Source: Anaerolineae bacterium (GTDB lineage Bacteria; Chloroflexota; Anaerolineae; 4572-78; J111). Taken from it: a stretch of DNA of 64,000 nucleotides. Where the stretch lies: assembly GCA_016926805.1 (NCBI GenBank), contig JAFGNV010000181.1:101564-165563 (forward strand), written 5' to 3'. The translations under genes were made by a program, and so were the position numbers. Positions 54,161 through 61,494 of the stretch are shown piece by piece (the stretch's first letter is position 1; every line of letters begins with the position of its first letter). Below the pieces are notes generated by a model that saw only the letters and a program-made list of their open reading frames with translations, had not been told where the DNA came from and made no database searches.

Positions 54161-55689
54161 GGTATGAACCTAAGCCGATACCAATTGAATTTAAGACAGC
54201 CAGCCCGGTTTTTGCCGGAAATGGCGAGACCATTCAGCCACTCTCTTTTGTGGCCGACAAGAAATGGGTCTACATGGTGGACGAAAACCTGTTCTTTCAG
54301 CAAGCATTGTCGGAACAGGGGCGAGTATTGTTCTTGTCCTGGATAGACCCTATTATGGAACAGATGGCGCAACTAAATGAAGAGATGGAAAAGCTAGACA
54401 GGTTTGACGAACGTCGGCGTCCGTTAAAAACTAAGCAGCGCAATCTGGAGGCGCGTTTATCTATTCAAAATTTTGTGCAGGAAAAAATGCCAACCCTGGA
54501 TGCGGTGCAGATAATCAAAACCAGGGGATGTGTAGCTTATCAAGTGCAAACACAAACCAATCTGGATCACAATGGTTTCCGGGCCTGTTGTAAAGACGTT
54601 GAAAACAGACCCTATTTGCCTGGTACCGAGATTAAGGGCGCTCTGCGTACCGCCTGGCTGTTTGCTTTGCTGGAGGATGAGAATAATTATCGCCTCCTGG
54701 CGCAGGCTATTCAAGACTTGAAGCCAATAGCTAATAATTATAAAAAGATTGAAAAGAGATTACCCGAGGTGATTGATACCATTGAAGCAAGGCTCTTGCG
54801 CGGGCGAGAAAACGATGCCAAGTATGACCTGCTGCGCCTGCTGCGGGTGAGCGACAGCGATCCATTTGATCCGGGCTGGCTACGTTTGGAACATTCCAAA
54901 TCGGCGGGAACCAGAAAATTTACAGACACGGTTTTGGAGACACTGCAACTACCAGATGAGCAATCCGGCCAATTTCGGCTGGAAGTGGTGGCGGACCAGC
55001 CTGAACTGTTGAACAAATTAGGCTTCAAACAGTCTATCAGCCTGGCAGCCCTGATGGAAGCTTGCTACAAACATGCGGCGGCTATCCTGGAAACCGAAGC
55101 GGCTTACTTTGACCGGCAAGGGGAGCGAGAACTGACCCACCGGGCTGACGCATTGGCTCAAAAAAACACGCCTCAAACCCCGTTGCTGCGTTTGGGCGGG
55201 GGACAGGGTCTGCTTTCTATTACCGCCGATTTGTGGCTGGCTACTCGTGATCCTGAAGTGTACGAAATATTCCGCCAGGCGGTCAGCACCATGCGCAAGT
55301 GGAAAAACACCGTGCCGGGCAATTTTCCCAAAACCCGCCGGGCAATCTGGCGCAATGGCCGACCGGCCGATCTTTTGGGCTGGCTACAACTCTTTCCGCC
55401 GGAAGCGGCGCGAAGCCATGCTCCAGCCAATTTCAAATTTGAATCAGCCGCAATTTCAGTCACCCCCAAAACGGTTGCGCCGGTCAAACAAGGCCGCCAG
55501 ACGGGTCGAGTGCAACAATTTAATACAACCAAAGGGTATGGTTTTATCAAACCCGATAGCGGCGGCGAGGATGTTTTTGTGCATGTTTCTGATGTGGATG
55601 GACCACCCTTGCAAAAAGGCGAAAAGGTCAGTTTTATGGTTCAAAGGGGTGGAAAAGGTTGGCAGGCCAAAGATGTCAGGCGTGGCTAA
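54157..55689 (+). CDS. csm5: Csm5 (Cas7-like) with C-terminal cold-shock domain
   Basis: PYLPGTEIKGALRTAWL; C-terminal GRVQQFNTTKGYGFIKPDSGGEDVFVHVSDV...GEKVSFMVQRGGKGWQAKDV. Confidence 0.92.
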   Translation: MRYEPKPIPIEFKTASPVFAGNGETIQPLSFVADKKWVYMVDENLFFQQALSEQGRVLFLSWIDPIMEQMAQLNEEMEKLDRFDERRRPLKTKQRNLEARLSIQNFVQEKMPTLDAVQIIKTRGCVAYQVQTQTNLDHNGFRACCKDVENRPYLPGTEIKGALRTAWLFALLEDENNYRLLAQAIQDLKPIANNYKKIEKRLPEVIDTIEARLLRGRENDAKYDLLRLLRVSDSDPFDPGWLRLEHSKSAGTRKFTDTVLETLQLPDEQSGQFRLEVVADQPELLNKLGFKQSISLAALMEACYKHAAAILETEAAYFDRQGERELTHRADALAQKNTPQTPLLRLGGGQGLLSITADLWLATRDPEVYEIFRQAVSTMRKWKNTVPGNFPKTRRAIWRNGRPADLLGWLQLFPPEAARSHAPANFKFESAAISVTPKTVAPVKQGRQTGRVQQFNTTKGYGFIKPDSGGEDVFVHVSDVDGPPLQKGEKVSFMVQRGGKGWQAKDVRRG

Positions 55690-55710
55690 ATCCTGAGATA
55701 AGGAGGCATT

Positions 55711-56700
55711 ATGGGCATTATTCACCTGGCCCCAACGGGCCGTTCGCCCGGCGCGGTAACGGCTCCGCTGGCTCATCTCGAACACGTTTTTGCAGAACAG
55801 CAAGATAACGGCCAACGGCTAGAAAAATCGGTGCTGCCGCGGCGATTGGGCTACCCGGTTGAAGCCATTGTGCTGTTTGTGTCGGACCCCATGCGGCGGG
55901 CCTATAAAGGCCACGCGGCCTACGAAACTATTTACAATAAATATGGTTCGCGCGAGGCTATTCACGTTTATCCTAAAGAGCGGCACAGCGTGAATGACAT
56001 TGTTGCCGATTTTGTGGAAAAAGCCCTGCGCGACGCCCATAAGACCACGCTCTACGTCCGGCAAGTCAATGTAAATGATTTTAACGATTGCTTCCGGGTT
56101 ATTGCCGAAACCGTGCTGGCCCTGGGCCGGCCTGACGACCTGGGCAAAACTTTGTGGGCCAATCTTACCGGCGGCACCAATATTCTTAATGCCGCCTTAT
56201 TGGAGGTAACTTTTTTAAGCGGCCTGATCAGCAACCTTTATTACATTTTTACCGACGGCGACGACCGCAAATATCTGCAACCTGTTACCACGGATTACCG
56301 TCGTTTTGTGGATAATCACTGGCGCGACGTGCCTCTGGTAAAAACCAACTTTGATGAACGTTACCGCCATCTACTCTTCTTCTTGGCCGCCGAAGACAAG
56401 TGGTGGGAAACCGCTCAGCTTTTTTATGCCCTGCAAAGCCAATTTCCCGAAGCGTTCCAATTGATGCAGTTAGAGTTGTTCCAGAAACAGTGGCTCCGCA
56501 AAATGGGCCGGGACCTTGACTGGGAGCTGGCTGAAAACAACCAGGAAACCGGCCGGGTTCGCCTGACTGAAGCCGGCTACCAAACCATTGGTCGGCTGGA
56601 AGGTAATTTGTTCCAAACCCTGGTGCAGCGTGGTGACGCACCGCTGATTGATATTCAGGCTCTTAGAGATAAACTGGATACTGATAAGATAGACTTATAA
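55711..56700 (+). CDS. CARF-domain protein with C-terminal wHTH-like region, no recognisable HEPN motif
   Basis: LWANLTGGTNILNAALLEV; C-terminal RVRLTEAGYQTIGRLEG. Confidence 0.75.
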   Translation: MGIIHLAPTGRSPGAVTAPLAHLEHVFAEQQDNGQRLEKSVLPRRLGYPVEAIVLFVSDPMRRAYKGHAAYETIYNKYGSREAIHVYPKERHSVNDIVADFVEKALRDAHKTTLYVRQVNVNDFNDCFRVIAETVLALGRPDDLGKTLWANLTGGTNILNAALLEVTFLSGLISNLYYIFTDGDDRKYLQPVTTDYRRFVDNHWRDVPLVKTNFDERYRHLLFFLAAEDKWWETAQLFYALQSQFPEAFQLMQLELFQKQWLRKMGRDLDWELAENNQETGRVRLTEAGYQTIGRLEGNLFQTLVQRGDAPLIDIQALRDKLDTDKIDL

Positions 56701-56759
56701 ACCAATACCCAGCCTGCCCTTGGGGTGGGTGTTGATGGAATTAAAGGATCGGAGGCAGC

Positions 56760-57647
56760 ATGAGCAATAAAATGGTAGCCTTGATGGGCGAGCAGCCCAT
56801 TCCTAACCTGCTACCGATTCGTTACGATCAGCCGACCGAGGTTTTGTTGGTGCGAACCAAACGCACCGAACAGACAGCGGCGCGCCTGGCCCGGATCATC
56901 AGACCAAAGGCCAAGGTCTTTTTCAGTGACGTTGATCCCTACGATATTTCAGCCATTTATCAGGAGCTGACAGAGAGAATAGAAGTGTTGGGGTGGTTGT
57001 GGGCTGAAACTGTTTTCAACCTGACCGGCGGCACCAAGACGATGGCGTTTGCGGCCTATCAGGTGGCCGTTGATCAGGCTAGCCAATTTCTTTACCTGGA
57101 GAGCGAGCACAGTCAGAGCCGCCTGCGCCAATATGCGTTTGAGCACCGGCTGGCCACGTTACAGCGGGATACCATCATTCCTGCCGTGATCACCATTGAC
57201 GACTACTTGCGGGCTTACCTGGACGATTACCAGTTTCGTGAGGTTAAGGAAGCCTTTGAGCAAACGCTTCTAGATGCGCTGAAGGGCAAAGTGGACGAAA
57301 TCGCAGCGGCAGTGCAAGGCCCAACCGGCAGCCTGGACCTGGATTTGGTGATACGCACCGGCAATCAGGTGGGCATTGTTGAGGCCAAAACCGGGCGCAA
57401 GGCGAAGAGGAAAGAAGGGATTGACCAGCTTAACACCGCCGCTGGGCAGAAGTACTTGGGCACATATACCAAAAAATTCTTGGTGGTTGATGCCTCTTGG
57501 GAGAAACTGACCAATCTACGTGATCTGGCCGACGCCCGGCACGTAAAGGTGATCGAGTTACCTGACTACGGCGAGACTAAGACGTTGACTGTGGCTGAAC
57601 AACAGAGACTGGTGCAAGCAATCAAAGCCGAACTGGGAGACGCTTAA
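56760..57647 (+). CDS. Card1/Can2-like CARF + PD-(D/E)XK nuclease
   Basis: VFNLTGGTKTMAFAAY; LDLDLVIRTGNQVGIVEAKTG. Confidence 0.85.
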   Translation: MSNKMVALMGEQPIPNLLPIRYDQPTEVLLVRTKRTEQTAARLARIIRPKAKVFFSDVDPYDISAIYQELTERIEVLGWLWAETVFNLTGGTKTMAFAAYQVAVDQASQFLYLESEHSQSRLRQYAFEHRLATLQRDTIIPAVITIDDYLRAYLDDYQFREVKEAFEQTLLDALKGKVDEIAAAVQGPTGSLDLDLVIRTGNQVGIVEAKTGRKAKRKEGIDQLNTAAGQKYLGTYTKKFLVVDASWEKLTNLRDLADARHVKVIELPDYGETKTLTVAEQQRLVQAIKAELGDA

Positions 57648-57650
57648 CCG

Positions 57651-58037
57651 ATGATTCTCATCAACCTCTCCCACCCGTTCACCGACGCCCAGCGGGCAGC
57701 TATCGAAACGATGACCAACCAAACCATCACCCGCCTGATCGAGCGAATGGTCCACTTTGAGGTGGATCAACCGTTTGCCGAACAAGCAGCCACCCTGGTG
57801 GATGGCTTGGGCCTGACCCCCATCGAGTGGCAGCAGTCGCCATTGGTGGTGAATCTGCCCAGTCTGAATTTTGGGGCAGCGGCAGTGCTGGCCGAGCTGC
57901 ACGGACGCTGCGGCTACTTTCCATCGATGGTGCGGCTGCGGCCGGTGGAGAATAGCCTACCGCCGCAGTATGAGGTGGCGGAGATTGTGAATCTGCAAGC
58001 CATCCGCGATAAAGCCAGACAAAAACGGGGTAAGTAG
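57651..58037 (+). CDS. Csx15-like CRISPR ancillary protein
   Basis: MILINLSHPFTDAQRAAIETM...LVVNLPSLNFGAAAVLAELHGRCGYFPSMVRLRPV...YEVAEIVNLQAIRDKAR. Confidence 0.75.
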   Translation: MILINLSHPFTDAQRAAIETMTNQTITRLIERMVHFEVDQPFAEQAATLVDGLGLTPIEWQQSPLVVNLPSLNFGAAAVLAELHGRCGYFPSMVRLRPVENSLPPQYEVAEIVNLQAIRDKARQKRGK

Positions 58038-58093
58038 GCCCGAAATCGCACATTGCCAATCGCAAATCGTAAATCGCAAAAAGGAACATTGAA

Positions 58094-58657
58094 ATGACAC
58101 TCCAAAATATCTTATCTATCTGTGCCATTATCACCGGGGTGGTGGCGGTGATTGAACTGTTGGAATACGTTTTTACCAAGAACATTCCCTGGCTGGCGCG
58201 CCTGGCGCGCCAACTGATGCGCTGGCTGCGGCGGCGATTGGGTCGGACAGCAGTGGCGCCGGGCCAGCGCTGTCTGGTGCTCAACTTCTCGGCCCATCCG
58301 ATTATGCCCAGCCAGCGGCAGGCCATTCGGACTGCAATGAATTGGCCCACCCTCGAGGTGATTGACGCCGGGTTGGGTAATGTACCGGAAGATAAGGATT
58401 TTGTAGCCGAAGCTATCAATCACCTGGAGAGAATTGATCTTTTGCCCAGCGAGTGGCAAATCTTCCCCATGGTGGTGGTGCCGGCCGGTTATGCGCCGGT
58501 CTGGTCGGTGCTGCTGGCCGAATTGCATGGCCGGTTGGGGTATTTTCCCGATATGGTGCGGCTGCGCCCAACATTGGTTGAGGCCGAGGAAAAATACGAG
58601 GTGGCCCAGATTGTATCGCTGCGGGAGATCCGCAACCAGGCCCGGGCCAAACGATGA
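58094..58657 (+). CDS. Membrane-anchored Csx15-like protein
   Basis: N-terminal hydrophobic segment + basic linker, then LVLNFSAHPIMPSQRQAIRTAM...LLAELHGRLGYFPDMVRLRP...YEVAQIVSLREIRNQAR. Confidence 0.75.
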   Translation: MTLQNILSICAIITGVVAVIELLEYVFTKNIPWLARLARQLMRWLRRRLGRTAVAPGQRCLVLNFSAHPIMPSQRQAIRTAMNWPTLEVIDAGLGNVPEDKDFVAEAINHLERIDLLPSEWQIFPMVVVPAGYAPVWSVLLAELHGRLGYFPDMVRLRPTLVEAEEKYEVAQIVSLREIRNQARAKR

Positions 58658-58736
58658 CCCACGATTTACGATTTCGGATTTACGATTTCGGATTTACGAT
58701 TTTAGGCTGACGACATCGCGCCCTGGGGGTTGTTGA

Positions 58737-59732
58737 ATGGGACGTTTGTTTAACCAAATCACCAGCCTGAATAACCTGGCCGGGGCCTGGGAGGAGGTGG
58801 TGGATAACAAAGGCAGCCCCGGCATTGACGGAATAACCCTGGAGGAGTTTGCCCGCCACTGGGAGGCGAACCTGATGGAGCTGCGCCAGGCGGTACGGGC
58901 CAACCGCTACCGGCCGGATCGGCTGCAACGTTTTACCATTCCCAAGCGAGACGGCTCGCCGCGCCTGTTGGGCAACCTGACCGTGCGAGACAAGGTGTTG
59001 CAGCGAGCCGTACTGCGGGTGCTGGACGACCTCTACGAACGTTGTTTTTTGGATTGCAGTTTTGCCTACCGCCAGGGCCGCTCGGTGCAGCAGGCGGTGG
59101 AACGGGTGGTGCAGGCCCGCGACCTGGGCCGGCGGTGGGTGTTAGACGCCGATATCGACGATTTTTTTCATAGCCTGGATCACCACCTGCTCTTGCGTTT
59201 TTTGCGGGAAACCATTAACGATGAACCTTTGTTGCGTCTGATTGTGCTCTGGCTCAACGAGGGCTGCCCCGACCCGGATTGGGCCGCCGGTACGCCGTTG
59301 GGCGCCATTATCTCGCCGCTGTTGTCGAACATTTACCTGCATTACCTGGATTTGGTGATGACCCGGACTTTGCCCGGCTTCGGTTTGAGGGAGGCTGATA
59401 CCCAATCGGAGGATTGGGCCCAATCGGAGGATTGGGCCCAACTAAGTGATTGGGAATACGTGCGTTATGCCGATGACTTCATTGTGCTGTGCCGCAGCCA
59501 GGCCCAGGCTGAAGCGGCTTTGCAGGTGGTGGAGGAAACGTTGGCAACCCTGCTTTTAGATTTGGAACCCAACAAAACAACCATTACCACCTTTGACCAG
59601 GGCTTTGAATACCTGGGCTGCATCTTTGAGGGCGATCTTTTCTATTTTGAGTGGGAGGAGCAACGCATTGAAGTCAGCGATGATCGGGGTTGGAAGCTGT
59701 TTTACCGGTACGGGCCGGAGGGATACGAGTGA
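58737..59732 (+). CDS. CRISPR-associated reverse transcriptase (group II-like, stand-alone)
   Basis: NKGSPGIDGITLEEF, IPKRDGSPRLLG, GTPLGAIISPLLSNIYLH, YVRYADDFIVLC; stop overlaps cas1 start. Confidence 0.93.
   Translation: MGRLFNQITSLNNLAGAWEEVVDNKGSPGIDGITLEEFARHWEANLMELRQAVRANRYRPDRLQRFTIPKRDGSPRLLGNLTVRDKVLQRAVLRVLDDLYERCFLDCSFAYRQGRSVQQAVERVVQARDLGRRWVLDADIDDFFHSLDHHLLLRFLRETINDEPLLRLIVLWLNEGCPDPDWAAGTPLGAIISPLLSNIYLHYLDLVMTRTLPGFGLREADTQSEDWAQSEDWAQLSDWEYVRYADDFIVLCRSQAQAEAALQVVEETLATLLLDLEPNKTTITTFDQGFEYLGCIFEGDLFYFEWEEQRIEVSDDRGWKLFYRYGPEGYE
59402..59437. repeat. 18-bp perfect tandem duplication inside the RT gene, degenerate third unit follows
   Basis: CCAATCGGAGGATTGGGC x2 then CCAACTAAGTGATTGGG. 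Confidence 0.9.
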
Positions 59733-60739
59733 TGGCCACTTTATACGTAACCGAGCCGGGCGCGCGCCTGGAAAAAGAATACAAGCGACTGCGGGTGGTT
59801 GACCCGGAGGACCAGACCCTGCTGGTGGTACCCCTGGTGCGGGTGAGTGAGGTGGTGCTGGTGGGCTGGGCGGGCGCGACCACACCGGCCATGTTGTCGT
59901 TGCTGGATAACGATATTGGCCTGACCTTTTTGACCCGGCAGGGTAAACTGCGGGGCCGGTTGACCCCGCCCACCGGCAAAAATCTGCCGCTGCGCCGCCA
60001 GCAATACCGGCAGGCGGAAGACGCCCCGTTTTGCCTGCGCCTGAGCCGGGCGATTGTGGGCGGCAAGCTGCGCAACAGCCGCACTATGGCCCGCCGGATG
60101 ATGCGCGGAGGCGCCGCCGCCGCGCCGGAGCAGATTCAGCGCCTGAAAACGTGCCTCCGCGAAGCCGGTCGCAGCGCCGATATTGCGGCCCTAATGGGCC
60201 AGGAAGGCCGGGGGGCCAAGGCTTATTTTGCCGTGTTTCGCGCGGCCATCCAGGAACGGTTGCCTTTTGGGGCGCGCACGCGCCGGCCGCCCCAGGACCC
60301 GGTGAACGCCTTGCTTGGCCTGGGCTACAGCTTATTGACCGGCAATCTGATCACGGCCCTGGAAATTGTGGGGTTAGACCCCTACTGCGGTTTTTTCCAC
60401 GGGCCAACCAGCTATGGCCGGCCCGCCCTGGCCCTGGACTTAATGGAGGAATTCCGGCCCCTGGTGGTCGACTCGGTGGTGCTGACCCTGGTCAACAAAC
60501 GCATGCTGACCGGGGAGGATTTTGAAGCCGGTGGTCCGGCGGAGCAGGGCATTTATTTGACCCGGCGCGGCCGGCGGGTTTTTTTTGAACAATATACGCG
60601 CCGGCTCAACACATCGGTGTATCACCCCACCGCCGGACGCGCCTTGAGCTATCAAAAGATTTTTGAAGTGCAGGCCCGCCAACTGGCCAAGTTGATCCAG
60701 GCTGAGATTGACGAGTACCAGCCGTTTTTGGTAAAATAA
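59732..60739 (+). CDS. cas1: Cas1 (ATG at 59732)
   Basis: LYVTEPGARLEKEYKRLRV, LDNDIGLTFLTRQGKLRGRL, YSLLTGNLITALEIVGLDPYCGFFH. Confidence 0.95.
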   Translation: MATLYVTEPGARLEKEYKRLRVVDPEDQTLLVVPLVRVSEVVLVGWAGATTPAMLSLLDNDIGLTFLTRQGKLRGRLTPPTGKNLPLRRQQYRQAEDAPFCLRLSRAIVGGKLRNSRTMARRMMRGGAAAAPEQIQRLKTCLREAGRSADIAALMGQEGRGAKAYFAVFRAAIQERLPFGARTRRPPQDPVNALLGLGYSLLTGNLITALEIVGLDPYCGFFHGPTSYGRPALALDLMEEFRPLVVDSVVLTLVNKRMLTGEDFEAGGPAEQGIYLTRRGRRVFFEQYTRRLNTSVYHPTAGRALSYQKIFEVQARQLAKLIQAEIDEYQPFLVK

Positions 60740-60752
60740 ATCGACAATCGCC

Positions 60753-61037
60753 ATGTCCAGACAATTCATTTTAGTCGTCTACGACATCAGCAACGACAAA
60801 CGGCGGACCAAACTGCACAATACGCTGAAAGATTTTGGCACGCCGGTGCAATATAGCGTGTTTGAATGCCTGTTGGACGAGGCCGGTTTGAAGAAAATGA
60901 AAAAAGCCGTGACCAAAGTGATCAAACCCCGGCTCGACCGGGTGCGCTACTATCCCATGTGCCAGGCCTGCCTGCAAGGCGTGCAGGTGACCAGCGGCCC
61001 GGAACTGCTGCACGAAACCGAAGTAACGGTGGTATAG
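60753..61037 (+). CDS. cas2: Cas2
   Basis: FILVVYDISNDKRRTKLHNTLKDFGTPVQYSVFECLL. Confidence 0.96.
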   Translation: MSRQFILVVYDISNDKRRTKLHNTLKDFGTPVQYSVFECLLDEAGLKKMKKAVTKVIKPRLDRVRYYPMCQACLQGVQVTSGPELLHETEVTVV

Positions 61038-61278
61038 GCGAGACAATGGCAAATTACAAATCGCCAATCGTCAATCGACAATCGTAAATCCGAACATGTT
61101 CCAAACCACCCTACCCCCCGGCCATGCCCGGATTCTATTTGACATAACCGGGCCAAACCAGCGCCTAAACCCGGCGTGGGTGAGGTCGGGCCGGGCGCTG
61201 GCGGTCATCGGCCGGTCGATTTCAGCGCCGGGCTCGCCGGATGGCCGGGCTCGCCGGAATCGATCTCCCACTCTGGCC

Positions 61279-61394
61279 CGCCTGGGGGCGAGAGATGGGG
61301 TTGAAGACCCCCAGGCGGAGCCAGGGGGTGGCCCCCCTGGACAGGGGGCCAAAAACGAGCATGGCCGGGCCTGGCAGCCGGGAAACGATGCTCG
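61279..61394. repeat. Stacked inverted repeats between cas2 and the CRISPR array
   Basis: CGCCTGGGGG/CCCCCAGGCG, CCAGGGGG/CCCCCTGG, CGAGCAT/ATGCTCG. Confidence 0.6.
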
Positions 61395-61494
61395 GAAACC
61401 AAACAATTTGCCTCAAACGCAGAAAGGAGACCAAAAAATGACCCAAAGAAAGCAAAAAGGCCAAATGTTTGCAGTTGGGTAGGGGAGAGAGAGG

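Noticed and set aside
61038-61494. A cas6 gene or small protein before the array
   Set aside because: No ORF with a Cas6 signature; open frames here run into repeat sequence; cas6 must be elsewhere or absent
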